Part shown: piece by piece, positions 34,865-44,254 of the stretch | How the letters are laid out: each line of letters begins with the position of its first letter | Numbering within the stretch: the first letter of the stretch is position 1 | Assembly: GCF_022811645.1 (NCBI RefSeq) | Contig: NZ_CP094534.1 | Location: forward strand, 5,544,016-5,608,015 | From: Hymenobacter monticola | GTDB taxonomy: Bacteria > Bacteroidota > Bacteroidia > Cytophagales > Hymenobacteraceae | DNA length: 64,000 bases | Reading direction: 5' to 3' | Position numbers and translations under genes: made by a program | The notes under the pieces: model-generated | The model's database searches: none | Told to the model about the DNA's origin: nothing | Seen by the model: only the letters and a program-made list of their open reading frames with translations

Positions 34865-34963
34865 AAAACTGTCATCCTGCGCGCAGCAAAGGGCCTTTTC
34901 AAGCTAGAACGGCTTTCGTTCCACGGTGATAAGGTCCTTCGCTGCGCTCGGGATGACAGTTTT
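34865..34963. repeat. 33-bp inverted repeat (element 5) after porQ
   Basis: The arms 34865-34897 and 34931-34963 pair over 33 bp with four mismatches. They contain CTGTCATCCTG and GCGCAGC, the family shared with elements 2, 3, 6 and 8. The right edge is 21 nt from the porQ stop. Confidence 0.9.
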
Positions 34964-34984
34964 CTATTCAGTCCGACAAGGTCG

Positions 34985-36046
34985 TTACTCTTTTTTCTTG
35001 AACAAAGAATTCAAGTTGCGAGACACGGTGATGTACTCGCTGGAACCCGCGGCCTGCAGCGTAGCGTGGGTGTATTCAAGCTGAAAAGTGCTGATTTTGA
35101 GCATTGCCCCGAAGCTGAGGCCGGCGCTGCCGCTGGTGTTATCGAGGCGCAGTTCGCGGCGCTGCAAGTGGTTGTAGCCCACGCGCAGGTTGAATCCCTT
35201 GCCCAGCACGAGGGCCGCGCCAACGGTGAAGTGCCGGGCCAAGTTGTCACCGAAGCTCTTGGTGGGTTTCTTTTCCTGCCCGCTGGCATCCTGCACGCCG
35301 CGGGCGTTGGGGTCGAGGTACTGGATGTCCCACTGCTGCAAGTGGTGGATGGTAAGCGACAGCCGCACGGGCATGTGCTCGGGCTTTACGGTGGCGCCAA
35401 TCTGAACGTCGAGGGGCAGTCGGCCCCGGTCGGTGCCCGGGTAAGTGATGAACTGGTAGCCTGCGTTTTTCACGGCCAAGCCCGCCGTGAAATCGGTGGT
35501 TGGGTGCTTGTAGAGGACGCCCGCATCGGCCACGCCAGCCAGCGAGCGGCTGCCCGCAATGCTGCTTACGGCCAGCTTGGCAGTGGCGCCAAAAGTGAAC
35601 TTGCCCTTGGTATAGGAATCGGACAGGCCGGCGGTGTACTCATTAACGCTAAACGTACCCAGGCTGTTGCCGGCGGGGTCGTAGCTCTGGAAGTCGCCGT
35701 AATTCAGGTAAGTGACGCCCACGCCGAAGCGGCCGTATTTCTCGGTGTTGAAGGCATAAGCGGCGGTGCTCTGCTTAATGTCGGCCACGTAGGCCACGTA
35801 GCTCAGCGCCAGCCGGCCGTCCATGTCGGCATTGAGCAAGGCCGGGCTGCCAAACAGCATGGTGGGGTCGTCGGTGCGGGTCGAGACGTTCATGCCGCCC
35901 AGCGCCGCGAGGTGCGCATTCGGCGGCAGGTCCAGAAAAGGAAACACGGCGCGGCCGCCCAACTGCTGCGCCGATGCCGGTTTTACCCCCAAAAAGCCCA
36001 GCAAAAGGCCAAACCCGGCAAGCCGGCAAGCGGAAAATTGCTTCAT
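34985..36046 (-). CDS. porQ: Type IX secretion system protein PorQ (PorV/PorQ OMP family)
   Basis: A 353-residue outer-membrane beta-barrel of the FadL-like PorV/PorQ group, required for T9SS cargo handling in Bacteroidota. The signal peptide is the hydrophobic N-terminus ending PASAQQ (about 1-27). The family region GRAVFPFLDLPPNAHLAALG GMNVS is followed by DDPTMLFGSPALLN, then repeated Gly/aromatic beta-strands such as YGRFGVGVTYLNYGDFQSYD. The start at 36046 begins a proper signal peptide; in-frame codons up to 36121 do not. The gene name is by family resemblance. A T9SS cargo protein (60040) and a PorE-like protein (39005) are also in this window. Confidence 0.85.
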   Translation of the reverse strand: MKQFSACRLAGFGLLLGFLGVKPASAQQLGGRAVFPFLDLPPNAHLAALGGMNVSTRTDDPTMLFGSPALLNADMDGRLALSYVAYVADIKQSTAAYAFNTEKYGRFGVGVTYLNYGDFQSYDPAGNSLGTFSVNEYTAGLSDSYTKGKFTFGATAKLAVSSIAGSRSLAGVADAGVLYKHPTTDFTAGLAVKNAGYQFITYPGTDRGRLPLDVQIGATVKPEHMPVRLSLTIHHLQQWDIQYLDPNARGVQDASGQEKKPTKSFGDNLARHFTVGAALVLGKGFNLRVGYNHLQRRELRLDNTSGSAGLSFGAMLKISTFQLEYTHATLQAAGSSEYITVSRNLNSLFKKKE

Positions 36047-36140
36047 ATAGCTAAGATAAGAGAGCCCGTGCCCCCATTGGCAGCCTAACGCATGGTAACC
36101 GCAAATAAGTACCTCGACCAAACATTTTACCTGCGCCAGC

Positions 36141-36248
36141 TTACCTGAAGGACGTAGGGGTGGGACTTGCCCCCGCCCTTACGTCCTTCAGGTAATACTC
36201 TCGCAAAGGTGCAGGCATCCAGGCGGGGGCAAGCCCCGCCCCTACGTC
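36141..36248. repeat. Two overlapping inverted repeats (element 10) between lon and porQ
   Basis: First pairing: TTACCTGAAGGACGTA (36141-36156) with TACGTCCTTCAGGTAA (36180-36195), 16 bp perfect. Second pairing: 36151-36177 with 36222-36248, 27 bp with two mismatches, built on GACGTAGGGGnGGGnCTTGC. The two share bases 36151-36156, so they cannot form together. The right edge is 14 nt from the lon stop. Confidence 0.88.
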
Positions 36249-36262
36249 GCTCAAGCTTCACG

Positions 36263-38770
36263 CTACTGCACCTCCACGCTGGGACCTACGGTGGGCACGG
36301 GCTCGTCGCGCACGGGCAGCTTCTGCGGGTGCGGCACCAGCTCGTCGAGCAGAGCCACGCGCAGCACGTCGTCTACCCGCTCGGCGTAGTGAATGGTGAG
36401 GCCTTTGAGGTAGTCCTCCTGGATTTCCTCGATGTCCTTGCGGTTTTTGGGGCAAAGAATAATGTCCTTCATGCCGGCGCGGCGGGCCGCCAGCAGCTTT
36501 TCCTTGATGCCGCCCACCGGCAGCACCTTGCCGCGCAGGGTAATTTCGCCGGTCATGGCCAGCTTGGCGCGCACCCGGCGCTGGGTATAGGCCGAGGCAA
36601 TGCTGGTGAAAATGGCAATGCCCGCACTGGGTCCGTCCTTGGGCACGGCGCCCTCGGGGAAGTGAATGTGCAGGTCGTACTGCTCAAACAGGCGGTAGTC
36701 GATGCCGATTTCATCGGCCCGCGAGCGCAGGTAGCTCAGCGCCGTAATGGCCGATTCCTTCATCACGTCGCCGAGCTGGCCCGAGAGCGTGAGCTTGCCC
36801 CGGCCGCGGCTCAGCAGGCTTTCCACGAACAGGATGTCGCCGCCCACCGAGGTCCAGGCCAGTCCCGTCACCACGCCGGCGGTGTCGTTGTCCTGGTACT
36901 GGTCGCGGTCGAAGATGGGCGCGCCGAGTATTTTGCGCACTTCGGCGGGCTCCATCACAGCAGGCAGCTCCTCCTTACCAGCTTTGCGGCGGGCCAGGTT
37001 GCGCGTCACGGCGGCCAGCTTGCGCTCCAGGCCGCGCACGCCGCTTTCGCGGGTGTAGTCGTCGGCCACACGGTGCAGCGAGGCATCGGTGATTTTCACT
37101 TCCGCCTCGCCCAGGCCGTGCTCCTTGAGCTGCTTGGGCCAGAGGTGCTTACGGGCAATCTGCACCTTTTCCTCCTGGGTATAGCCGGTGAGGTCGATGA
37201 TTTCCATGCGGTCGCGCAGGGCGGGCTGAATGGTATCGAGCGAGTTGGCCGTGGCAATGAAGAGGACCTTCGAGAGGTCGTACTCCACTTCCAGGTAGTT
37301 GTCGGTGAAGGTGGCGTTTTGCTCCGGGTCCAGCACTTCGAGCAAGGCCGAGCTGGGGTCGCCGCGGAAGTCGCTGCTCACCTTGTCTATCTCATCGAGG
37401 ATGATGACGGGGTTGCTGGTGCCGGCCTTTTTGATTTGGGAGATGATGCGGCCGGGCATGGCGCCCACGTAGGTCTTGCGGTGCCCGCGAATCTCGGCCT
37501 CGTCGCGCACGCCGCCCAGGCTCATGCGGATGTACTTGCGGCCCATGGCGTTGGCAATGCTGCGGCCCAGGGAAGTTTTGCCCACGCCGGGAGGGCCGTA
37601 GAGGCACAGAATGGGTGCCTTCAGGTCCTGCTTCAGCTTGAGCACGGCGATGTACTCCAGAATCCGCTCCTTCACCTTTTCGATGCCGAAGTGGTCGGCA
37701 TCGAGGATTTTCTTGGTTTGCTTGAGGTTGAACTTGTCCTTGGTAAACTCACCCCAGGGCAAATCGAGCAGAAACTCCACGTAGTTCACGCTCACCGAGT
37801 AATCGGGCGCCATGGGGTTGGTGCGGGCCAGCTTCTCCATCTCCTTTTTGAAGTGGAGCGCCACGCTCTCGGGCCATTTTTTGGTTTCGGCGCGCTGGCG
37901 CAGGCGGTTCACATCCTCGTCAGGGCCTTCCTGGCCCAGCTCGTCCTGCAGGGTTTTGAGCTGCTGGCGCAGGAAGTACTCGCGCTGCTGGGCGTCGATG
38001 CCGGTGTGCGTTTTTGAACGGATGTCCTGCTTGATTTCCAGCAGCTCGGCCTGGCTCAGCAGGGCTTCGAGCAGCTGGCGGGCCTGGGCTTCGGGGTCGG
38101 CCAGCTCCAGCAGCTTCTGTTTGGCGGGCAGGTCGAGCTGCACGTTGCTGGACAGGAAGTGCGTGAGGAAGGCGGGCGACTGAATGCCATCGAGCATGGC
38201 GCGGGCTTCCATTGGAATCTCGGGCGTGAGCTCCAGCACTTTGGTGGCAGCTTCGCGCAGGGCCTGTAGCAGCGCAAACTCGCCCGGAATGTCGGGGTTC
38301 AACGCCACTTCCGAGAAGTAGCTGACGCGGGCCACGAGCGGGGCGAAGCTCAGCTCTTCCTCGATGGTGAAGCGCACCTGGCCTTGCAGGATGATGGTAA
38401 TCTGGCCGTCGGGCTGCTCCAGCAGCTTCAGGATGCGGGCCAGCGTGCCCACGGGGTGCAGCTCAGCTACAGTGGGCTCGTCGGCGTTGGGGTCGAGCTG
38501 GGCCACCACGCCGAGGAGCTTGTCGGCGGCGTGGGCTTTGCGCACCAGCTTCACGCTTTTCTTGCGCGTCACGGTCACGGGCAGCACCACGCCCGGAAAC
38601 AGCACGGTGTTGCGCACGGGCAGCAGCGAGAGGGTGGGCGGGGCGTCGTCGCCGCGCAGCAGGTGGTCGGGGTCAGCGGCCATGATGGCAATGGCTTCGG
38701 GTTGGGAATGAGAGTCGCTGAGGGCGCGCAGAGGCTGCACAGCCGGAGAATAAACAGATGCCAGACGCAT
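36263..38770 (-). CDS. lon: Lon ATP-dependent serine protease
   Basis: Lon degrades misfolded and regulatory proteins in the cytoplasm. From ATG 38770 the protein has 835 residues, normal for the family: an N-terminal substrate-recognition domain starting LSLLPVRNTVLFPGVVLPVT, coiled helices, Walker A GPPGVGKTSLGRS, the following RMSLGGVRDEAEIRGHRKTY, Walker B VIILDEIDKV and the protease domain with catalytic Ser in PKDGPSAGIAIFTS and Lys in the GKVLPVGGIKEKLLAA region. Alternative starts are 38812 and 38683; family alignment fits 38770 or 38683. The frame stays open upstream to 38917 without family similarity. A near-promoter TACCTTG lies at 38853-38847. It is divergent from the PorE-like gene. 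Confidence 0.95.
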   Translation of the reverse strand: MRLASVYSPAVQPLRALSDSHSQPEAIAIMAADPDHLLRGDDAPPTLSLLPVRNTVLFPGVVLPVTVTRKKSVKLVRKAHAADKLLGVVAQLDPNADEPTVAELHPVGTLARILKLLEQPDGQITIILQGQVRFTIEEELSFAPLVARVSYFSEVALNPDIPGEFALLQALREAATKVLELTPEIPMEARAMLDGIQSPAFLTHFLSSNVQLDLPAKQKLLELADPEAQARQLLEALLSQAELLEIKQDIRSKTHTGIDAQQREYFLRQQLKTLQDELGQEGPDEDVNRLRQRAETKKWPESVALHFKKEMEKLARTNPMAPDYSVSVNYVEFLLDLPWGEFTKDKFNLKQTKKILDADHFGIEKVKERILEYIAVLKLKQDLKAPILCLYGPPGVGKTSLGRSIANAMGRKYIRMSLGGVRDEAEIRGHRKTYVGAMPGRIISQIKKAGTSNPVIILDEIDKVSSDFRGDPSSALLEVLDPEQNATFTDNYLEVEYDLSKVLFIATANSLDTIQPALRDRMEIIDLTGYTQEEKVQIARKHLWPKQLKEHGLGEAEVKITDASLHRVADDYTRESGVRGLERKLAAVTRNLARRKAGKEELPAVMEPAEVRKILGAPIFDRDQYQDNDTAGVVTGLAWTSVGGDILFVESLLSRGRGKLTLSGQLGDVMKESAITALSYLRSRADEIGIDYRLFEQYDLHIHFPEGAVPKDGPSAGIAIFTSIASAYTQRRVRAKLAMTGEITLRGKVLPVGGIKEKLLAARRAGMKDIILCPKNRKDIEEIQEDYLKGLTIHYAERVDDVLRVALLDELVPHPQKLPVRDEPVPTVGPSVEVQ

Positions 38771-39004
38771 GGACGAGAATAAAGCCGGAAACAACGGCGG
38801 CAGGTGCCACATTGGCAGCCCGCGGCTTTGTGAAAGCGGGAATACAAGGTACGGCTTCCCACTGCGTTTGGACGTCAAGCGGCGTGCCAGCCGCCCGATT
38901 CCGCCAAAGCGGCGCACTGCCGGGTGGGCAACCGCTCACCTGCGCGGCGTAAATCGCTAAATTGGTAGCAACTTGCGTCCCTTATTATTCTTATTACTCT
39001 ACTA

Positions 39005-41149
39005 ATGCTGTTTTTATTGCGCCGGTGCGCGGTGCTTTTTCTGCTTCTCATTGGGGTGTTGGCGGCGCTACCGGGCCAGGCGCAGCGCCGGCCGGTGAAG
39101 CGCATTCCCGGCGCGGCTTCGCCCTCGGCCGATACCACCAGCGGCGGTGCTTCGGCCGCGCCCCGCAAGGGAACCAAACCCGCGCCAGCCAAGGCCGCGG
39201 TGCCCAAGCCGGCCATTGCGCCGGGCACCTACCGCGTGCGCGGCCTCAACAGCCGCGTGAGCCGCAAGCTGCGGCTGCGGCCCGATGGCACGCCCGACTT
39301 CGTGTTCATCAACCGCTACCCGTTTTTTGAAGACAAAAAGGCGCTGAAAGCCATTGGCAAGGCCGAAAAGCGCCGGCAATACCACGCCGCCCGGTTGCTG
39401 CTGGAGGACTATGTGGCCAAATTCGGTCCGGCCAACTTTGAGAAAAACACCGACATGCTCTGGCGCCTGGGCCAGCTGCTGGAGCGCGACAGCCAGAACG
39501 TGAAGGCCAAGGCTTATTTCCGCCTGGCGCTCAAGCACAGCCGCAAGGACATCAGCAAGATTCAGCTGTACTACGACTCGCTGGAGCAGAAAAACACCGA
39601 CCTGTACGTACCCCTGAAAACGTACTACGAGCTGGTAGAGTACCGCAAGAACCTCAACACCTTCCACCCACCAAAGGGCGTGTACACGACCATGGGCGAC
39701 GCCATCAACAGCAAGGCGCCCGACTACGGCCCCGCGCTGGCCGGCAACGACTCGCTGCTGATTTTCAGCAGCAAGCGCAAGCGCCGCGGCATCACCGGCG
39801 TGGTAGACGAGGACCTGTACACCTCGCGCCGCGAGGGCGTGAGCTGGACCGACGCCGAGCCGCTGCCCAAGCCCATCAACTCGCCCAACAACGAGGGCTC
39901 GGCCTGCCTGAGCAAGGACGGCAAAACCATCTTTTTTGCCCGCTGCGAGTGCAGCACCTGCCACGGCAACTGCGACCTCTACACCGCCACGCGCGGCAAA
40001 GACGGCAAGTGGGGCACCCCCAAAAGCCTGGGCCCCATGGTGAATTCCTTCGGCTGGGACTCGCAGCCCACCCTCTCGCAGGGCGAGGACACGCTGTACT
40101 TTGCGTCCGACCGGCTGGGCGGCTTCGGGCTGTCGGACATCTACTTCACCCGCAAGCTGAAAAACGGGCAGTGGAGCCCGGCCGAGAACATGGGCCCGGT
40201 CATCAACACCCGCGAAAACGAGGTGAGCCCGTTTTACCACCCGCTCTACCACGTGCTCTACTTCAGTTCGCGCGGGCAGTTGCTGAACTTCGGTGATTTC
40301 GACATCTACAAAACCTACCGCGTGGGCGGACGCTGGCAGGAACCCAAAAACATTGGCCCGCTGGTGAACGGCAAGGGCTCGGAGTACTACTTCACCATCG
40401 ACCGCGAAAGCAAAAACCTCTACTACGCCCGCTCGGAAGCGCAGGAACTCAACAACCTCGACCTCTACTCTTTCCCGCTGCCCATGGAGGCCCAGCCGCT
40501 GGCCACCACCCACGTGGAGGGCACGCTGGTGGATTCGGTAAGCAGCAAGCCGCTCAAGGGCATCGTGAGCATCATCGATACCGACAATGGCATCGAGGTG
40601 GCCAGCAAGTTTATCCGGCCCGATGGCACGTTCGATTTTGAGCTGATTGAGGGCTCGCATTACGCCATGCTCATTCAGAGCCCGGACTTTTTCTCGGTGG
40701 AGAAGCAGTTTGCGCTCAAGGGCGACACGGTGATGACCCTGCTCACCAACAGCATCGACTACAAGCTGCCGCTCATTTTCAAGAACCTGGAGTTTGCGGC
40801 GGCCAAGGCCGAGGTGCTGCCCGCCATGTACCCTACCCTCGACCGCATTGCCTTGTTCCTGGTCGACCACCCGGCCTTTCGGCTCAGCATCGCGGGCCAC
40901 ACCGATAGCCGCGGCGACCCGGAAGTGAACGAAAAGCTTTCGCAGGACCGCGCCGAGGCCATCCGCAAGTACATCGAGCGCAAGGGCAAACTCGCGCCCA
41001 ACCGAATCGAGAGCTTCGGCTACGGCTCCAGCAAGCCCCTCAAGGACGAGCTGACCGATGACGACGCCAAGGTGAACCGCCGCGTCGAGTTCAAGCTCAT
41101 CAAGCCCAGCGACGACAAGCCCGCCGACGGCGGCGGGGACTGGAAGTAG
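39005..41149 (+). CDS. PorE-like OmpA-family protein (TPR, PD40 propeller, CRD, OmpA)
   Basis: A 714-residue exported protein. Order: signal peptide (LFLLIGVLAALPGQAQ, about 1-27); a Pro/Ala/Lys linker; TPR helices about 100-210 (RRQYHAARLLLEDYVAKFG); a five-bladed PD40 beta-propeller about 235-490 with repeats such as PINSPNNEGSACLSKDGKTI and DTLYFASDRLGGFGLSDIYF; a carboxypeptidase-regulatory-like domain about 500-570 (VEGTLVDSVSSKPLKGIVSI); and an OmpA C-terminal peptidoglycan-binding domain about 590-700 (LSIAGHTDSRGDPEVNEKLS). This exact domain order is that of PorE, which anchors the type IX secretion machinery to peptidoglycan; other gliding/OmpA paralogues share parts. No lipobox is seen, which is unlike some PorE proteins. 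Confidence 0.88.
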   Translation: MLFLLRRCAVLFLLLIGVLAALPGQAQRRPVKRIPGAASPSADTTSGGASAAPRKGTKPAPAKAAVPKPAIAPGTYRVRGLNSRVSRKLRLRPDGTPDFVFINRYPFFEDKKALKAIGKAEKRRQYHAARLLLEDYVAKFGPANFEKNTDMLWRLGQLLERDSQNVKAKAYFRLALKHSRKDISKIQLYYDSLEQKNTDLYVPLKTYYELVEYRKNLNTFHPPKGVYTTMGDAINSKAPDYGPALAGNDSLLIFSSKRKRRGITGVVDEDLYTSRREGVSWTDAEPLPKPINSPNNEGSACLSKDGKTIFFARCECSTCHGNCDLYTATRGKDGKWGTPKSLGPMVNSFGWDSQPTLSQGEDTLYFASDRLGGFGLSDIYFTRKLKNGQWSPAENMGPVINTRENEVSPFYHPLYHVLYFSSRGQLLNFGDFDIYKTYRVGGRWQEPKNIGPLVNGKGSEYYFTIDRESKNLYYARSEAQELNNLDLYSFPLPMEAQPLATTHVEGTLVDSVSSKPLKGIVSIIDTDNGIEVASKFIRPDGTFDFELIEGSHYAMLIQSPDFFSVEKQFALKGDTVMTLLTNSIDYKLPLIFKNLEFAAAKAEVLPAMYPTLDRIALFLVDHPAFRLSIAGHTDSRGDPEVNEKLSQDRAEAIRKYIERKGKLAPNRIESFGYGSSKPLKDELTDDDAKVNRRVEFKLIKPSDDKPADGGGDWK

Positions 41150-41590
41150 CTATTCCACCGCCAGCACCCGCACCGTTTTGCCGTTGAAAGCGGCCTCCTG
41201 CCCGGCCCGCAGCCCCTTAAGCGCCACGGCCACCGGCGCGGCGGGCGATACCGCAAAAACGTCCGTTCCATCCAGCTTTCCGGCACTGATGCTGATGTAG
41301 AACTGGCCCAGGCTGGTGCTCACGAGGGCACCGGGGCGCACCGTGTCGCAGGCAGCGTCGGGGCTGATACGGGCCAGTTCGGCTTGCAGCTGCTGGGCCT
41401 GCTGCATCTGGGCAGCGTTGCGGTCACGCTCGGCATTGGCCATTTCGCGGCCGGTTTCATACTTGTCGCCGGCGCTGCTCTTGGTTTCGGAAGAGGAGGA
41501 TTCCTGAGCCGCCTGCATGGCGGTGCGGGCAGCGGCAATGCGTTGCTCGATGAAGGCCTGGCAGAGGGCGTGGAGGACGGGTTTGGTCAT
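41150..41590 (-). CDS. GreA/GreB C-terminal-domain-like protein
   Basis: A 146-residue protein. The N-terminal half is an alpha-helical pair with the conserved string ETKSSAGDKYETGREMANAE (about 34-53), and the C-terminal half (about 75-146) is a small beta fold with GALVSTSLGQFYISIS and LKGLRAGQEAAFNGKTVRVL, similar to the GreA/GreB FKBP-like domain. Bacteroidota genomes carry this family, often mislabelled as 3-oxoacyl-ACP synthase. A role in binding RNA polymerase is plausible but unproven. The start codon overlaps the stop of the preceding gene by one base (TAATG on the minus strand), so translation is coupled. Confidence 0.8.
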   Translation of the reverse strand: MTKPVLHALCQAFIEQRIAAARTAMQAAQESSSSETKSSAGDKYETGREMANAERDRNAAQMQQAQQLQAELARISPDAACDTVRPGALVSTSLGQFYISISAGKLDGTDVFAVSPAAPVAVALKGLRAGQEAAFNGKTVRVLAVE

Positions 41591-42171
41591 TAATAGTTGG
41601 AGCGAATTTGAATCCAGGATATCCGGCCGTTGGCGGCGGTTAGCTTAGTGGGCGCATCGGCCATTGTGTATTTAGCCAGCACAGGCTGCTTGCGGAAAAC
41701 GTATTCTAAGCCGGGAGTTTCCACGTCGCCCACAAAGGCAATCTGAAATTCTGGCAACATCATGTTGGGTACGACCTGCACGGCAGGCAAAGCCGCTTTC
41801 AGTTGCCCAGATGTCGAACCAGTATGAATGCCGCGAGCCGTCTTATAGGCCGGATGGAACGCCAGCAGGGCCGCTACTTTTTTGTGGGTTTGCCAGTCGG
41901 CGAAGTACAGGAAAAGCTGCCGACTACCCTTTTTCACCATGATGCCGCTGGGTTCGGCTTCGGTGTCATCAAAGCCATAAGCCAGCAGGTGTACCGGCGT
42001 AAAAGTGCAGCCTTTATACAGCTCCTGGAGCTGCGCTATCGACATGCCGATGCGTGCCTTCCCTACCGATTTTTCGGTGATAACGGGAACATCGTAAAAG
42101 GCCGGCGCGGGTACTTGGCTGCTGCCGGAAAGTAGCAGCCAGGCACTAAAGAGGCTGAGAAACTTGAGCAT
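41590..42171 (-). CDS. Secreted hypothetical protein
   Basis: A 193-residue protein with a signal peptide (FLSLFSAWLLLSGSSQVPAP) and no further hydrophobic segment. The mature start VPVITEKSVGKARIGMSIAQ LQELYKG and the later segment GSTSGQLKAALPAVQVV repeat a pattern found in small periplasmic proteins of Bacteroidota in which a Gly-Met-Ser/Thr-Leu 'switch' segment follows a beta strand. No catalytic motif is seen and I cannot name it. It sits between the HAD gene (9-nt gap) and the GreA-like gene (1-nt overlap), all probably co-transcribed from the GH3 gene. Confidence 0.78.
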   Translation of the reverse strand: MLKFLSLFSAWLLLSGSSQVPAPAFYDVPVITEKSVGKARIGMSIAQLQELYKGCTFTPVHLLAYGFDDTEAEPSGIMVKKGSRQLFLYFADWQTHKKVAALLAFHPAYKTARGIHTGSTSGQLKAALPAVQVVPNMMLPEFQIAFVGDVETPGLEYVFRKQPVLAKYTMADAPTKLTAANGRISWIQIRSNY

Positions 42172-42180
42172 CGGGCCAAG

Positions 42181-42624
42181 TTAAAATGAATTCAGCGCAG
42201 ACTGCACCTTTTCCGTCCACTGTTCATCTGTCGGTGCCACCACCAGCACCCGAAACCCGTGACGCTCGCCTTCCAGCCGCACGCCTTCGGAGTCGTCAAT
42301 CAGCAAGTCGATGCCAAAACTGGGCGGGTGCTTGGTGCAGCGAGCACGCACCTCATGGTTATGCCGTAGCTGGTTCACCACCCCATCCAGCCGGATGCCA
42401 TAGAACCAAAAGAGCCGCCGGATGCGCCAGGCGCTGCGGAAGGAAGTGGTGTACACCCACACTTCCCAACCGTGCCGCCTGCAGTCGGCTACCAGCTCCC
42501 TGATGCCTTGGCGCAACTGCTCGTTACTGAGCAGCCGCGCCAGCAGGGGCCTTTGGGGCGTTTCGAGTGGGAAGTCGTGGCCGCAGCGGATAAGGGTGTT
42601 GTCGAGGTCGAAGGCGAGGCGCAT
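42181..42624 (-). CDS. HAD-superfamily hydrolase-like protein
   Basis: A 147-residue HAD fold. Motif I is AFDLDNTLIRCG (nucleophile Asp6 and acid/base Asp8), motif II is VYTTSFRSAWRIR, and motif IV is DLLIDDSEGV (two Asp for Mg2+). A cap domain is absent, so it probably acts on large or exposed substrates. The motif III Lys is not obvious (the candidate is in RCTKHPPS), so activity is likely but not certain. Start codon and GH3 stop overlap by one base (TGATG), indicating coupled translation. Confidence 0.85.
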   Translation of the reverse strand: MRLAFDLDNTLIRCGHDFPLETPQRPLLARLLSNEQLRQGIRELVADCRRHGWEVWVYTTSFRSAWRIRRLFWFYGIRLDGVVNQLRHNHEVRARCTKHPPSFGIDLLIDDSEGVRLEGERHGFRVLVVAPTDEQWTEKVQSALNSF

Positions 42625-44117
42625 CAGCTACTTAATAGTCCCTCCGCAACCTTCCTATCATTGCCCAGCCGCGGCACCTTGTTCTGCCCGCCCAGGCGGC
42701 CCAGGCTTTTCATGTAGCGCTGAAACGCCCCGACGGGCAGCGGCGTGAGCTGCAGCGGCACCAGGATGTTGCCCCGGCGCAGGTCGTCGTAGTAGGTGTT
42801 GCGGTGGCGCAAGGCCGTGTCCAAGGCTGCGGCGAAGGCGGGGGCATCCTGGGGGGCGCGGCCGAACTCCACCAGCCACTCGTGGCGCGAGGGCGTGGCG
42901 GGGTCGTCGCTCACCAGCGGCGCCACGGTAAATTCCGTGACTTCCACTTCTGGAAACTGCGCCATCGTTTCGCGCAGGGCCTGCTCTACCTCCTCCCCTA
43001 TCACGTGCTCGCCGAAGGCCGACAGAAAGTGCTTGATACGGCCCGTGACTACCACGCGGTGCGGCCGCAAGCTCACGAAGCGCACCGTGTCGCCGATGCT
43101 GTAGGCCCACAGGCCGGCGTTGGAGGTGAGCACCACGGCGTAGTTGCGGTCCAGCTCCACGTCGGCAATGGTGAGGCGGGGCGCGTCGGGCTCAAAAAAC
43201 CGCTCGGCGGGGATGAATTCGTAGAAAATGCCGCTGTTGAGCAGCAGCAATAAGCCGGGATTGCCGGGTTCATCCTGCAAGGCCAGAAAGCCCTCCGAGG
43301 CCGGAAACAACTCGATGCTGTCAACGGGCCGGCCGATGCTTTCGAAGAGCTTGGCGCGGTAGGGCTCGAAGTTGACGCCGCCGTACACAAACAGGTTGAA
43401 ATCCGGGAACAGGTCTTTGATGGGCCGGCCGGTGCGGGCCGTGAGGCGGTCGAAGTACATCTGCACCCAGGGCGGAATGCCGGAAATGAGGGTCATTTTC
43501 TGGCCCAGCGTTTCGTCGACAATACGCTCCAGCTTCGTTTCCCAGTCTTCGATGACGTTGGTCTGGTACGTCGGCAACTGGTTGCGGCGCAGGTAGGCGG
43601 GCACGTGGTGGTTGGCAATGCCCGAAAGCCGGCCCGTACGGATGCCGTGGTGCATCTCCAGTTCCGGCGAGCCCGACAAGAATATCAGCTTGCCATCCAG
43701 AAACTGGCTGCGGCCGGTACGATAGATGTAGTACAGCAGCGCATCGCGCGCTCCCTCAATGTGGTTCGGGATGCTGTCTTTGGTAATCGGAATGTACTTC
43801 GTGCCCGAGGTCGTGCCGCTGGTTTTGGCCAGGTACAGCGGCCGGCCGGGCCAGAGCACGTCGGCCTCGCCGGCCTGGGTGCGGTCGAACCAGGGCTTCA
43901 GGGCCTCGTAGTCGCGCACGGGCACCTGCCGCGACAAATCGGCGGGCGTGCGCACGCCGCCTAGCTCGTGCGCCCGGCCGAAAGCGGTGCCGGCCGCCGT
44001 GGCCGTGAGCCGGGCCAGCAGCTCGCGCTGGGTGGTTTCGGGGCGGTGCTGCCAGCGCTGGTAGCGCCGGGCAATGTAGCGAGCCAGGGGCCGGCTCAGC
44101 GTGGCTTTCAATCCCAT
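42624..44117 (-). CDS. GH3-family acyl-adenylating enzyme homologue
   Basis: A 497-residue member of the GH3 family, which in plants conjugates auxin or jasmonate to amino acids through an acyl adenylate. Bacterial members are uncharacterised. Visible are the ATP-binding loop LAKTSGTTSGTKYIPIT (about 93-109), NFFVYGG-like NLFVYGGVNFEPYRAKL, LFPASEGFLALQDEP, GLWAYSIGDTVRFVSLRPHR and the C-terminal subdomain beginning about 370. The fold is that of the ANL adenylating enzymes. The substrate could be an acyl or amino acid, not told by sequence. It heads a minus-strand operon with the HAD, secreted and GreA-like genes. TACCTTCG at 44157-44150, one base off a -7 box, lies 32 nt upstream. Confidence 0.9.
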   Translation of the reverse strand: MGLKATLSRPLARYIARRYQRWQHRPETTQRELLARLTATAAGTAFGRAHELGGVRTPADLSRQVPVRDYEALKPWFDRTQAGEADVLWPGRPLYLAKTSGTTSGTKYIPITKDSIPNHIEGARDALLYYIYRTGRSQFLDGKLIFLSGSPELEMHHGIRTGRLSGIANHHVPAYLRRNQLPTYQTNVIEDWETKLERIVDETLGQKMTLISGIPPWVQMYFDRLTARTGRPIKDLFPDFNLFVYGGVNFEPYRAKLFESIGRPVDSIELFPASEGFLALQDEPGNPGLLLLLNSGIFYEFIPAERFFEPDAPRLTIADVELDRNYAVVLTSNAGLWAYSIGDTVRFVSLRPHRVVVTGRIKHFLSAFGEHVIGEEVEQALRETMAQFPEVEVTEFTVAPLVSDDPATPSRHEWLVEFGRAPQDAPAFAAALDTALRHRNTYYDDLRRGNILVPLQLTPLPVGAFQRYMKSLGRLGGQNKVPRLGNDRKVAEGLLSS

Positions 44118-44254
44118 AGTTCCGAGTAAAAACGCCGTTGGCGGGGTTGCGAAGGTACGTTGGGCGTTTTCGTTGACTACGGTTGAGGCAACCTCTCTAC
44201 TTTGCCACCGTTACCACACCTCACCAATTCACCAACCCCAACTTCACCACAATC

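Noticed and set aside
34826..36262. A longer N-terminus for porQ, gcvT, lon, the nucleotidase genes and others from upstream in-frame codons
   Set aside because: The extra residues lack family similarity, run into palindromes or terminators, or precede clear signal peptides.
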